Below are positions 20,055-30,625 of a stretch of 64,000 nucleotides of DNA, one piece after another (positions within the stretch are counted from its first letter, which is position 1; every line of letters begins with the position of its first letter). A program made the position numbers and the translations under genes. The DNA is from Sphingomonadaceae bacterium. GTDB taxonomy: Bacteria; Pseudomonadota; Alphaproteobacteria; Sphingomonadales; Sphingomonadaceae. The stretch lies in the NCBI GenBank assembly GCA_947477745.1, contig CANJUF010000004.1, forward strand, positions 62,001 to 126,000, in the 5' to 3' direction. Below the pieces are notes generated by a model that worked only from the letters and a program-made list of their open reading frames with translations, had not been told where the DNA came from and made no database searches.

Positions 20055-21134
20055 TCAGGCTTCTTCCTTCTCCACGAAGGCGAAGGTGTTGAGATAGGTT
20101 AGGAACGGCGCGCTGACGCCCTGCGCCACCAGATAGTCGCTTGCGAACGGCGGGCTGGGCATTTCGTGCAAGGGATCGCGCCGCACCTGCTCGGGAAAAT
20201 CGTGTTCGGCGATCGCGGCGCGGCCGACCAGAACGAAGTCAGCGCCCTCGTCGAGCGCCCTCTGCGCCGAAGCCCCGGTGCGGATCTGGCCCGCGACGCC
20301 AAGCCGCGTTTGGCCGCAGTCCAGCCCGGCGAACAATTGCGTCAATGTCTTGCCCTTGAACGGCTCGTCATTGGCCTCCTTGAAACAATCCCACAGTGAC
20401 ATGTCGATATAGTCGAGATTGCCTTCGGCCATGAGTTGTCCGACCAGTTCGACCATCTCGTCGGTGCGAAGCTGCATCATCTCGGGTGACAGCCGCAGGC
20501 CAAGGTTGAATTGCTTTCCGCAGCGTGCGCGAATGCCGTTGATCGCCTCGCGGATCGGGCTGGCACGGTTGTCGAGCGAACCGCCGAAGCGGTCGTCGCG
20601 GCGGTTGAGTTCGGGGCTGAGGAACTGGCACAGGATGTACGAGTGCGCTCCGTGCATCTCGATGCCGTCGAAGCCGGCGCGCTGGGACCGCTGTGCACAA
20701 GCGATGAACGCCTCGATCATCTGTTCCACTTCTTCAGTGGTCATGGCGCGGCCGCCGGTCGGCTCGTCATCGGACGGGCCGATGATCACGCGGCCAGGAA
20801 TGGCGCGCAGCCCGGCGTGGTAAAGTTGTGCGATAGCGAGGCAGTCCTGCGCCTTGATGTCGGCCGCGACCTGCGACAGTGCACCTTCGAAACGGTCCTC
20901 GTCGAAGCCAAGCTGTCCCTCGAAGCCCTTGCCGCCGGGTTGGACATAGCCCGCCGCGGTCATCACCGCGCCAAAGCCGCCCTTGGCGCGCATCACCAGC
21001 CAGTCATGCTCGTCCTGCGAAAACAGGCCGTCAGCATGGCTCTGCTGGTTAGTGAGTGGGGCCAGCATGAAGCGATTTTTCATGGTGTGGCCGCTGGCGA
21101 AGGTGAGCGGTGAGAACAGATCGGTCATGGCCAT
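20055..21134 (-). CDS. NADH:flavin oxidoreductase (old yellow enzyme family)
   Basis: 359 residues, TIM-barrel FMN enzyme. Visible features are FMLAPLTNQQS near the N-terminus, QLYHAGLRA, GFDGIEMHGAHSYILCQFLSPELNRRDDRFGG (the substrate His and FMN-binding region) and VGRAAIAEHDFP. Members reduce activated C=C bonds; the precise substrate is unknown. ATG 21128 is an alternative start two codons in. Monocistronic on the minus strand. Confidence 0.9.
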   Translation of the reverse strand: MAMTDLFSPLTFASGHTMKNRFMLAPLTNQQSHADGLFSQDEHDWLVMRAKGGFGAVMTAAGYVQPGGKGFEGQLGFDEDRFEGALSQVAADIKAQDCLAIAQLYHAGLRAIPGRVIIGPSDDEPTGGRAMTTEEVEQMIEAFIACAQRSQRAGFDGIEMHGAHSYILCQFLSPELNRRDDRFGGSLDNRASPIREAINGIRARCGKQFNLGLRLSPEMMQLRTDEMVELVGQLMAEGNLDYIDMSLWDCFKEANDEPFKGKTLTQLFAGLDCGQTRLGVAGQIRTGASAQRALDEGADFVLVGRAAIAEHDFPEQVRRDPLHEMPSPPFASDYLVAQGVSAPFLTYLNTFAFVEKEEA

Positions 21135-21169
21135 GGCGGATGCGGCGAGCTTAGCCGAAAATCAAGCGA

Positions 21170-23394
<2,225 letters not shown>

Positions 23395-23412
23395 TCAATC
23401 CCCCATTACGAC

Positions 23413-23421
23413 TTATCCACA
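23413..23421 (+). promoter_or_regulatory. Perfect DnaA box upstream of ccrM
   Basis: TTATCCACA, identical to the consensus DnaA box, lies 22 bases before the ccrM ATG and next to the GANTC palindrome. The position suggests DnaA could act on ccrM transcription; chance occurrence of a 9-mer is the alternative. Confidence 0.6.
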
Positions 23422-23425
23422 GGGT

Positions 23426-23588
23426 GAGTCCTCGCGGACTCGCCGTCAAGCCGAGACGTGACAGCAAGCCTAGGCGAACATGGTTAACGCGGCGTCACCA
23501 CCGGCGGAACACAACGAGTCCGCCACCATATGAAGCGGTACGGATTCCCGGCAGGACTCAACATCTAGTGGTGTTGCAGGCAGGACTC
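23426..23588. promoter_or_regulatory. GANTC cluster in the ccrM promoter region
   Basis: Six GANTC sites begin at 23426, 23437, 23516, 23543, 23555 and 23584. The first two form a palindrome, GAGTCC-TCGC-GGACTC (23426-23441). The sites at 23555 and 23584 lie in a 10-base direct repeat, GGCAGGACTC. In Caulobacter, ccrM is repressed by methylation of GANTC sites in its own promoter and GcrA uses methylated GANTC; the density here suggests the same feedback. The rest of the 272-base ccrM-sulfotransferase spacer shows no gene. Confidence 0.75.
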
Positions 23589-23603
23589 CCCCTGCATTTT
23601 TTT
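23580..23603 (+). terminator. Hairpin plus T-run upstream of the sulfotransferase gene
   Basis: GCAGG / CCTGC around a 6-base loop is followed by A and seven T on the plus strand. Just upstream another small stem (CAACA / TGTTG) occurs. No plus-strand gene precedes it within 160 bases, so it could end a small RNA or antisense leader arising near the ccrM promoter. Confidence 0.45.
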
Positions 23604-23663
23604 GTCGCGGCGCGGTCAGCCTTGGCTTAGTTTGCCACTAAGCAGTTTAGTCAGGGGATTATC

Positions 23664-24362
23664 ATGGCAATCAAGGTCATCGGCGCGGGTCTGGGACGGA
23701 CCGGTACGCTCTCGCTCAAGTTGGCGCTGGAGCATCTTGGCTTCGGACCATGCTATCACATGATCGAGATCATGAGCGCGGCGCGCGAGCGGCTGCCTCA
23801 ATGGATTCAGGTAGTTCGCGGCAATCCTGACTGGGACGCGATATTCGATGGCTTCCAGTCCTCGGTCGACTACCCGACCTGCTATTTCTGGCGCGAACAG
23901 GCGGCGCATTATCCCGAAGCCAAGGTAATCCTTTCAACGCGCGATGCTGAAGGCTGGTTCACATCGGTCAACAAGACCATAATGTCGCCCGGCAGTGTCG
24001 AATCCATGCGCGCCGGGCCATTCGCCGAATTCATGAATGGAACGGTTCTCAAGGATTTCGGCGACAAGATTCACGACCGCGAATTCATGGTCGACTATTT
24101 CCGCAAGTGGGAAGCATCGGTGATCGCCGAATGTCCGGCAGAGCGGCTGCTCGTCCATCGCTCCGCCGACGGTTGGGAACCACTTTGCGCATTTCTCGGC
24201 GTGCCGGTGCCGGACGAACCCTATCCGCGCGTCAATTCGAGCGAGGATATGCTGGGGCGAAACAACAATGTTGCCGAGCGCTTGACGGCTACGCCCGAGC
24301 AGTCAGAAACCTTTGCGCGCGATTATATCGAGGCAATGCGCGACAAGGCGTTTGGCGGTTAG
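23664..24362 (+). CDS. Sulfotransferase family protein (P-loop)
   Basis: 232 residues. The N-terminal VIGAGLGRTGTLSLKLALEHLG is the PAPS-binding P-loop of the bacterial sulfotransferase-like family, and VILSTRDAEGWFTSV carries the second conserved Arg region. Members transfer sulfuryl groups, but many are uncharacterised and the acceptor is unknown. GGGG lies six bases before ATG. It converges on the SDR gene with a four-base overlap and lies between ccrM and rnhB. Confidence 0.85.
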   Translation: MAIKVIGAGLGRTGTLSLKLALEHLGFGPCYHMIEIMSAARERLPQWIQVVRGNPDWDAIFDGFQSSVDYPTCYFWREQAAHYPEAKVILSTRDAEGWFTSVNKTIMSPGSVESMRAGPFAEFMNGTVLKDFGDKIHDREFMVDYFRKWEASVIAECPAERLLVHRSADGWEPLCAFLGVPVPDEPYPRVNSSEDMLGRNNNVAERLTATPEQSETFARDYIEAMRDKAFGG

Positions 24363-25270
24363 GCAGGCGCGAGACCGGGATCGACGCCGGTCAGGTCCAC
24401 AGATACGTCCCACAGCCTTCGCGCGAGCAGCGGATCGCGCGACTTGGCGGTGCGGCTGGCTGGCCCGGACGGTCCGGCTGATTCCCCCAGCCGGGTAGGT
24501 CCGAAATACTGTCCCGACGCCGCCGCCGGATCGGTCGCGGCCTGCAATGTCGGCCAGGCGCCCTGCGCTGCAGAATTGAAAATCCTACCAAGCAGCGGCG
24601 TTACTGCGCGGAATGTCAGCGAATGCTGCGCCAGGTTAGTCGCGGCGACACCGGGATGGCAGCCAAACGCGGCGATTGGAATATTGGCGGCGCGGAACCG
24701 GCGATCCAGTTCAACCAGATGGAGTAGATTGGCGAGCTTGCTGTCCATATAACGTTTGAAACGGTTGTAGCGCTTACGCGCGTCGAGATCGTCCCAGTCC
24801 AGGTTTCCCAATCGGTGCGCGGTGCTCGACGTGACGACAATCCGCGCGTCGGCGCTCTCCGCGAGCTTGCGCCAAAGCAGGCCAGTGAGCGCGAAATGCC
24901 CCAGGTGATTGACCCCGAATTGCAGTTCGTGACCCTGCGCCGTCCGCATCAGCTGGTTGAAACAGATCCCGGCATTGTTGATGAGGACATCGAGGCGCCG
25001 TTCGGCCTGCGCTTGCGCCGCGGCTGCCTTGACGCTTTCGAGATCGGCGAGGTCGAGCGGCAGAAACGCCAGGTCGGCATTTGGCATTTCCGCGCGAATA
25101 AACGCCATTGCAGCATCAGCCTTATCGGCATTTCGACAGGCCAGGATCACGCGGGCATGCCTGCGGGCGAGCACCCGCGCAGTCTCGAAGCCCAGGCCGG
25201 TGTTGGCGCCGGTAATCAGGAAGCACTTGCCCGACTGATCGGGCACCTGTGCATCCGTAAAACCTCTCAC
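24359..25270 (-). CDS. Short-chain dehydrogenase/reductase (retinol dehydrogenase-like)
   Basis: 303 residues from GTG 25270 overlapping the rnhB stop (GTGA). FLITGANTGLGFETAR is the NADP-binding glycine loop, INNAG the structural motif, and RYMDSKLAN the Tyr-xxx-Lys catalytic pair. The layout matches the WWOX/retinol-dehydrogenase-like group; the substrate is unknown. It is translationally coupled to rnhB, an unusual partner. Confidence 0.9.
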   Translation of the reverse strand: MRGFTDAQVPDQSGKCFLITGANTGLGFETARVLARRHARVILACRNADKADAAMAFIRAEMPNADLAFLPLDLADLESVKAAAAQAQAERRLDVLINNAGICFNQLMRTAQGHELQFGVNHLGHFALTGLLWRKLAESADARIVVTSSTAHRLGNLDWDDLDARKRYNRFKRYMDSKLANLLHLVELDRRFRAANIPIAAFGCHPGVAATNLAQHSLTFRAVTPLLGRIFNSAAQGAWPTLQAATDPAAASGQYFGPTRLGESAGPSGPASRTAKSRDPLLARRLWDVSVDLTGVDPGLAPA

Positions 25271-25902
25271 AGCGTCAGTTCCCACTGTGCAACCGGCGCG
25301 AAGCTGCGCCGGTGATGCGGTGTCGGACCGTGTTGGTGCAGGGCCTCCAGATGCGCCCGGGTGCCGTAACCCATGTTGCTGTCCCAACCATAATGCGGAT
25401 GCTCGCGCGCCAGTACGCGCATCATCCTGTCGCGATGCTCCTTGGCCACGATCGAGGCCGCCGAAATGCACGGTTCGAGGCCGTCGCCGCCGACGATGGT
25501 TCGCGCAGGCCAGCGCCAGTCGGCACAGCGGCCATGCGGCGTCATGTTGCCGTCGATCAGGACCTCGCGCACCTCGGCCTGCTCGCCGCACAGCGCCGCG
25601 ACCGCGCGGGTCATCGCCAGCATGGTCGCGTTGAGTATGTTGATCGCGTCGATCTCGGCGACACTGGCCATGCCCACGGCCCAGCGGCAATCGCGTAGGA
25701 TGGCCGCTTCCAGCACGGCGCGGCGCGGCCCCGACAGCTTTTTCGAATCGTCGAGGCCTTGCGGAAGCCTGTCGCACAGGACCACAGCAGCGGCGACGAC
25801 CGGGCCGGCAAGCGGACCCCTGCCCGCTTCGTCGACCCCGATGGTCACGGCGCTGCCACTTGTTGAGGCACTTTCCCGCCGATAATGTGTTACTGTCACC
25901 AT
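25267..25902 (-). CDS. rnhB: Ribonuclease HII
   Basis: Up to 211 residues. IGVDEAGRGPLAGPVVAAAV carries the catalytic Asp24-Glu25; KKLSGPRRAVLEAAI, DGNMTPHGR and SIVAKEHRDRMM follow. It cuts RNA at ribonucleotides embedded in DNA. ATG 25902 overlaps the start codon of the divergent sugar dehydrogenase; a later GTG at 25848 would leave more promoter room and give 193 residues. In many relatives rnhB is next to ccrM; here two genes intervene. Confidence 0.94.
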   Translation of the reverse strand: MVTVTHYRRESASTSGSAVTIGVDEAGRGPLAGPVVAAAVVLCDRLPQGLDDSKKLSGPRRAVLEAAILRDCRWAVGMASVAEIDAINILNATMLAMTRAVAALCGEQAEVREVLIDGNMTPHGRCADWRWPARTIVGGDGLEPCISAASIVAKEHRDRMMRVLAREHPHYGWDSNMGYGTRAHLEALHQHGPTPHHRRSFAPVAQWELTL

Positions 25903-27058
25903 GATGAAACGACCGCTTTCCGCCGTGTTTTCGCTGCTCGCCGTGGCGACCGCAAGTTGTTCCGCCCCGGCAACCGGGGATAATCGCAGCCCCGCCGTGT
26001 CCGATGCGGCAAATCAACCTTTCCAGACCGAGGAACAGGCGAGCTTCGACGAGCCATGGGCGATCGCCTTCGATCAAGGAACCGGCACGCTGTTCGTCAC
26101 CGAAAGGAAAGGTGCGATCAGGTTCCGCGAGCCCGGCGGCAGACTGGGAAGCGTGACCGGCGTGCCCAAAGTGGACTACGGCGGCCAAGGCGGGCTTGGC
26201 GATTTCATTTTCGCGCCGGGCCAGGTTTCGAGCGTGCTGGACCGCCGCACCGTCTATCTGAGCTGGGTCGAGGCGGGCAGCGGCGATACCCGCGGCGCTG
26301 TGGTCGGGCGCGCCGACATGGTGTGCGAGGCGCAATCGTCCTGCGATCTGCGCGATCTCAAAGTGATCTGGCGGCAGCAGCCGAAGGTGAGCGGGCGCGG
26401 CCATTTTTCGCATCGCCTTGTCTTCTCGCCCGATGGCAGATACCTGTTCATTGCCTCGGGCGAACGCCAGAAAATGCAGCCCGCGCAGGATCCCGCCAGC
26501 GATCTTGGCAAGATCATCCGGATTCCGGTCGATTCCACCGGTAATCCATCAGGACCTGCGGAGCGTTATACCTTGGGCCACCGCAACATTCTTGGCCTGC
26601 GCTTCGATCCGCAGGGCCGATTGTGGGAACTCGAGCACGGACCGCGCGGCGGCGACGAACTCAATCTGGTCCAGCCGGGCGCGAACTATGGCTGGCCGCT
26701 CGTCTCCAACGGCTCGCACTACGACGGTACGCCGATACCCGATCACAGCCCCGACGACGGGTTCGCCGCTCCGGCCATAAGCTGGAACCCGGTGATCGCA
26801 CCGGGCGACATGATCTTCTACACCGGCGATCTGTTCCCGCAGTGGAAAGGCAATGTGCTGATCGCCGCCATGTTGCCGGCCGGAATCGTCCGCCTCGGGA
26901 TCGATGGCACGGCTGCGCGCGAATTAGGCCGCTATCCCACGCAGCACCGCATCCGCTCGATCGCGCAGGCGCCCGATGGCTCGATCTGGGTGGTCGAGGA
27001 CGGCAAAGGTCTTTCTGCGAGCCGCCTGCTCCGCCTCACCCCGGCTGGCGGCGAATAG
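25901..27058 (+). CDS. PQQ-dependent aldose sugar dehydrogenase-like lipoprotein
   Basis: 385 residues. A signal sequence ends in a lipobox with Cys20 (ATASC). The mature protein has the soluble glucose-dehydrogenase-like beta-propeller motifs FDEPWAIAFD, GGQGGLGDFIF, HFSHRLVFSPDGRYLF, GHRNILGLRFDPQGRLWELEHGPRGGDE and NYGWP. It would oxidise aldoses in the periplasm using PQQ. ATG 25904 is an equally good start. Its start codon overlaps that of rnhB on the other strand. Confidence 0.9.
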   Translation: MMKRPLSAVFSLLAVATASCSAPATGDNRSPAVSDAANQPFQTEEQASFDEPWAIAFDQGTGTLFVTERKGAIRFREPGGRLGSVTGVPKVDYGGQGGLGDFIFAPGQVSSVLDRRTVYLSWVEAGSGDTRGAVVGRADMVCEAQSSCDLRDLKVIWRQQPKVSGRGHFSHRLVFSPDGRYLFIASGERQKMQPAQDPASDLGKIIRIPVDSTGNPSGPAERYTLGHRNILGLRFDPQGRLWELEHGPRGGDELNLVQPGANYGWPLVSNGSHYDGTPIPDHSPDDGFAAPAISWNPVIAPGDMIFYTGDLFPQWKGNVLIAAMLPAGIVRLGIDGTAARELGRYPTQHRIRSIAQAPDGSIWVVEDGKGLSASRLLRLTPAGGE

Positions 27059-27098
27059 GCTCGACAAGCCCGGCAGCGCCCCTTATCGGCGCGCGGCT

Positions 27099-27614
27099 AT
27101 GTCCGAAGCTAAGATCATCCCGCTCGACAGCGTCGATCCCGCACTCGTCGAAGACCTGCTCGATCAGGCATTCGAGCCGGGCCGGCACAAGCGCACGGCT
27201 TACCGGATTCGTGAGGGCATGGACTGGCTTCCTGCGCTCAGCTTCGCTGCGCTCGACGAAAACGACATGCTGGCAGGCACGATCCAGTGCTGGCCGGTGG
27301 CGCTGACCGATCCCAAGGGGCGGCGCTTCCCGATGATCATGGTCGGCCCGGTCGCCGTGCTGCCGCAGCTTCAGGGCGAGGGATACGGCAAGGCGCTGGT
27401 TTCGGCGAGCCTCGGCGGGATCGAGCCCGAAGCACCGCTGCCGCAAGTGATGATCGGCGACGAAGACTATTACGGACGGTTCTGGGGTTTCACCGCCGAG
27501 CATACCGGCGATTGGACCCTGCCCGGCCCCTATGACCCCGCGCGGCTGCTCGTGCGCTGCGACAATCCGGCAATCCTCCCCCGTGCCGGTTCGCTGGGCC
27601 CTTGGCTTGGCTAG
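27099..27614 (+). CDS. GNAT-family N-acetyltransferase
   Basis: 171 residues from ATG 27099. The acetyl-CoA pyrophosphate-binding motif is in VGPVAVLPQLQGEGYGKALV, and MIGDEDYYGRFWGFTAE is the conserved later block of this GNAT subgroup (YhbS-like). Substrate unknown. It begins a run of plus-strand genes through the CCA-adding enzyme and protease, probably one operon. Confidence 0.88.
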   Translation: MSEAKIIPLDSVDPALVEDLLDQAFEPGRHKRTAYRIREGMDWLPALSFAALDENDMLAGTIQCWPVALTDPKGRRFPMIMVGPVAVLPQLQGEGYGKALVSASLGGIEPEAPLPQVMIGDEDYYGRFWGFTAEHTGDWTLPGPYDPARLLVRCDNPAILPRAGSLGPWLG

Positions 27615-27637
27615 ACCCTTCTGGCATCGCATGTCCG

Positions 27638-28180
27638 ATGCCCTATGATCCGCCCCCCGAACTTGCCGCACTATCACTTGCCGAGATCGCAGCGCTGGTT
27701 GAATCGCGCAAGCTTCCCCCGCTGGACAAGTGGTCACCTGCCGAGCAGGGCCTCTCGCACATGCGCATCGCTGCCGATGGGCGCTGGTTTCACGAGGGCA
27801 GCGAAATCAAGCGGCCTGCGATGGTGCGCGCCTTCGCCTCGCTCATCACGCGCGATGGCGATGGGCAGCATTGGCTGGTCACTCCGCACCAGAAGCTCTG
27901 GATCGAGGTCGAGGATGCGGCTTTCATCGCCACCGATGTCCGGCAGGACGGAGATGGACTGGCGTTTCGGCTCAACACCGACGATCTGGTGATAGCCGGG
28001 CCGGACCATCCGATCACGGCACGCGGATCGGTGGAAGAACCCGCGATCTATCTGGGGGTCAGGCATGGCGCCGAAGCGCGGCTCAATCGCAGCACCTGGG
28101 GCCAGCTTGCCGAAATCGCCCTGGATGGAGACCGGCCAGAGGTCAGGAGCGGCGGCATGACGTTCCCGCTGCTGCCATGA
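27638..28180 (+). CDS. DUF1285 family protein
   Basis: 180 residues from ATG 27638. Conserved features are LPPLDKWSPAEQG, MRIAADGRWFHEGSEIKRPAMVR and DGQHWLVTPHQKLWIEVEDAAF, which match DUF1285, a two-domain uncharacterised family common in Proteobacteria. Its stop overlaps the Nudix start (ATGA). Function unknown. Confidence 0.85.
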   Translation: MPYDPPPELAALSLAEIAALVESRKLPPLDKWSPAEQGLSHMRIAADGRWFHEGSEIKRPAMVRAFASLITRDGDGQHWLVTPHQKLWIEVEDAAFIATDVRQDGDGLAFRLNTDDLVIAGPDHPITARGSVEEPAIYLGVRHGAEARLNRSTWGQLAEIALDGDRPEVRSGGMTFPLLP

Positions 28181-28773
28181 GCGGCCCGCTGTTCGAGCGC
28201 GTGCAGCGCAAGCTCGAACTGGGCCATGCCGCCACGCCGCCCGACCTTTGGCTCGATCCCCGCATCGATTCGATCGAGACCTTTACCCCGGCGTCGGTGC
28301 TTGTCGGCATCACCGAGCGCGAGGAGCCAGGCTTCATCCTGCTGCACCGGCCGTCGAACATGCGCGCCCATCCGGGGCAGGTGGCCTTTCCAGGCGGCAA
28401 GCGCGATCCCGGCGAGGATGCGGTCGAGGCCGCGCTGCGCGAGGCGCATGAGGAACTGGGCATCCCCCCCAATGCGGTTCGCGTCATCGGCACCAGCGAT
28501 ACCTATCGCACCGGCTCGGGCTTCGAGATCACGCCGGTTGTTGGCATCCTGCCGCCTGACCTCGAGATCCAGCCCAACCCGGCAGAAGTGGCGCAATGGT
28601 TTGAAGCGCCAGCCGGCTTTGTCCTCGATCCGGCCAATCAGACGGTAGTTACGATGGAATTCGGCGGCAAGGCGCACAGCTTCATCGAGATCATGTGGCG
28701 CGAGCACCGCATCTGGGGTGTGACCGGCGCGATCTGCCACAACCTTGCCCGCAGGCTCGACTGGCATGGCTGA
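28177..28773 (+). CDS. Nudix hydrolase, CoA pyrophosphohydrolase-like
   Basis: 198 residues. The Nudix box is GGKRDPGEDAVEAALREAHEELGI, with the NudL/CoAse-type HPGQVAFPGG just before it and ILLHRPSNMRAHPG upstream. It likely splits CoA or its derivatives. Start and stop overlap the neighbouring genes by four and eight bases. Confidence 0.9.
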   Translation: MSGPLFERVQRKLELGHAATPPDLWLDPRIDSIETFTPASVLVGITEREEPGFILLHRPSNMRAHPGQVAFPGGKRDPGEDAVEAALREAHEELGIPPNAVRVIGTSDTYRTGSGFEITPVVGILPPDLEIQPNPAEVAQWFEAPAGFVLDPANQTVVTMEFGGKAHSFIEIMWREHRIWGVTGAICHNLARRLDWHG

Positions 28774-29932
28774 GCACTTGCCCTATGCGCCGTGGCTGCA
28801 GCGCGCCGATCTTGCCGCGCTGGTCGCCGCGCTCGGGCCGGGCAATGCCCGCTATGTCGGCGGCGCGGTGCGCGACACTCTGCTCGGCCTCCAGGTGAAA
28901 GACATCGATGTGGCGACGCCGCTGTTGCCCGACGAGGTGATGAGGCGGCTGCGCACGGTCGGCCTGCGCATCGTTCCCACCGGGATCGAACACGGCACCG
29001 TAACCGCGATCCTGCCCGAGGGACCTGTCGAGATCACCACCCTGCGCCGCGATGTCAGCACCGACGGCAGGCGCGCGACGGTGGCCTTCAGCAATGACTG
29101 GCGCGAGGATGCGGCGCGGCGCGATTTCACCATCAATGCGCTTTATGTCGATCCATCGAGCCGAGAAATCGCTGATTTCTTCGGCGGACTTGATGATCTG
29201 AAGGCGCGGCGGGTGCGCTTCATCGGCGATCCCCGCGAGCGGATCCGGGAAGATCATCTGCGCGTTTTGCGCTACTTCAGGTTTCAGGCGCGGTTCGGCT
29301 CACAACCTGCTGACGAAAAATCGGAAAATGCGTGCCGCGAGCTTGCTGCGACGCTCAAGGGCCTGTCGCGCGAGCGCATCGGCATGGAGACAATGAACCT
29401 GCTCGCCCTGCCCGATCCCGCGCCGACCATTGCCCGCATGGCCGAGCTCGGCGTGTTGGCGGTGATCCTGCCTGAAGCTTCGTCCCATGCGCTGGCGGCC
29501 TTGTTGGCAAAGGAGCGCGCTCAAGGCCATGCGCCCGATGCGCTGCGCCGCCTTGCCGCGCTGCTGCCCGCTGATCCGGCGCTTGCTGCGCAAGTCGCAT
29601 CGCGCTTCCGCCTCTCCGGCGCGCAGAAAAAGCGGCTCGTCACGGCAGCGGGCCGAAGCGACCATCCCGGCGATCCGCGCGCGCTTGCCTATCGGCTTGG
29701 CCGCGATCAGGCGCTCGACCGGCTGCTGATTGCAGGCGCGGATACCAGCGCGCTGGAAGGTTGGGACATACCGCAATTGCCGCTCAAAGGCGGCGAAGTG
29801 GTCGCGCGCGGAATCACGGTCGGACCCGAGGTCACGCGCATTCTGCAGGCGGTCGAGGCGCGCTGGATCGAAGAGCAATTTCCCGAACGCGCCCGCGTCG
29901 AGCAGATCCTCGCCGATGAACTGGCGCGGTGA
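28766..29932 (+). CDS. cca: CCA tRNA nucleotidyltransferase / poly(A) polymerase family
   Basis: 388 residues from ATG 28766. GGAVRD (32-37) and the metal-binding DID (46-48) define the class II nucleotidyltransferase head; RRDFTINALYVD and RVRFIGDPRERIREDHLRVLRYFRF follow. It adds or repairs the CCA end of tRNAs. The two tRNA-Glu genes in this window already encode CCA, so repair would be the main role there. Overlaps the Nudix gene by eight bases. Confidence 0.92.
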   Translation: MAEHLPYAPWLQRADLAALVAALGPGNARYVGGAVRDTLLGLQVKDIDVATPLLPDEVMRRLRTVGLRIVPTGIEHGTVTAILPEGPVEITTLRRDVSTDGRRATVAFSNDWREDAARRDFTINALYVDPSSREIADFFGGLDDLKARRVRFIGDPRERIREDHLRVLRYFRFQARFGSQPADEKSENACRELAATLKGLSRERIGMETMNLLALPDPAPTIARMAELGVLAVILPEASSHALAALLAKERAQGHAPDALRRLAALLPADPALAAQVASRFRLSGAQKKRLVTAAGRSDHPGDPRALAYRLGRDQALDRLLIAGADTSALEGWDIPQLPLKGGEVVARGITVGPEVTRILQAVEARWIEEQFPERARVEQILADELAR

Positions 29933-29965
29933 AGCCGGTCAGCGCCCGGCAAGGTGGCGAATGGT

Positions 29966-30625
29966 ATGACTGACGCCATGGACATTTCCGGCCTGCTCGA
30001 TTTCCTGCGCAGCCAGCCACTGCTTACGCTGGCCTGCGCTGCAATCTTCGTGACCGTAGCCGGCGGCATGCTTCGCGGAATGTCGCCGCTGTTGGGCCAC
30101 CTACTGCAAGGTGCGGGCAATCTTGGCCTGGTCGCGGCGCTGCTGCTTACCATCGCGCAAGTCGCACGGTTGACGACGCCATCCGACCTGGCGCTGCCGC
30201 AACTCGGCATGCCCGCACAAAGCGTCGCGGGCGGCGAAACTCGCATTCCGATGGGCCGCGACGGGCATTTCTGGCTGACCGCGAGCATCAACGGCACGCC
30301 TGCGCGGTTCCTCGTCGATACAGGTGCAACGCTGACCGCGATCTCCGACCAGACCGCGCTCGATGCGCGCATCCCGCAAAAATCGCTGCGCCAGACAGTC
30401 AACATGCGCACTGCCAACGGCGCGATCCGTGCCGAGCTGGCCACGATCGGCGAACTGCGTCTGGGCAACATCGTCGCGCGCGATCTTGACGCCGTTGTCG
30501 CGCCGGGGCTTGGCGAGACCAACGTGATCGGCATGAACCTGCTGTCGCGGCTCAAGGGCTGGCGAGTCGAGGACAACGTGCTCATCCTCGTTCCGAACAA
30601 CCCGCAGCAAAGGATTCAAAACTAG
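29966..30625 (+). CDS. Membrane-anchored retropepsin-like aspartic protease
   Basis: 219 residues from ATG 29966. Two N-terminal hydrophobic stretches (about 19-35 and 50-66) precede a single aspartic protease domain with [13 protein letters not shown] (catalytic Asp118) and the paired hydrophobic-Gly segment [13 protein letters not shown]. This is the clan AA, TIGR02281-like family; it should act as a dimer on the periplasmic side. Substrates unknown. Converges on parC with a four-base overlap. Confidence 0.85.
   Translation: MTDAMDISGLLDFLRSQPLLTLACAAIFVTVAGGMLRGMSPLLGHLLQGAGNLGLVAALLLTIAQVARLTTPSDLALPQLGMPAQSVAGGETRIPMGRDGHFWLTASINGTPARFLVDTGATLTAISDQTALDARIPQKSLRQTVNMRTANGAIRAELATIGELRLGNIVARDLDAVVAPGLGETNVIGMNLLSRLKGWRVEDNVLILVPNNPQQRIQN

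Noticed and set aside
23482-23487. CtrA box in the ccrM promoter
   Set aside because: Only one TTAA half-site (GGTTAACG) is present; the second half at the required spacing is missing.
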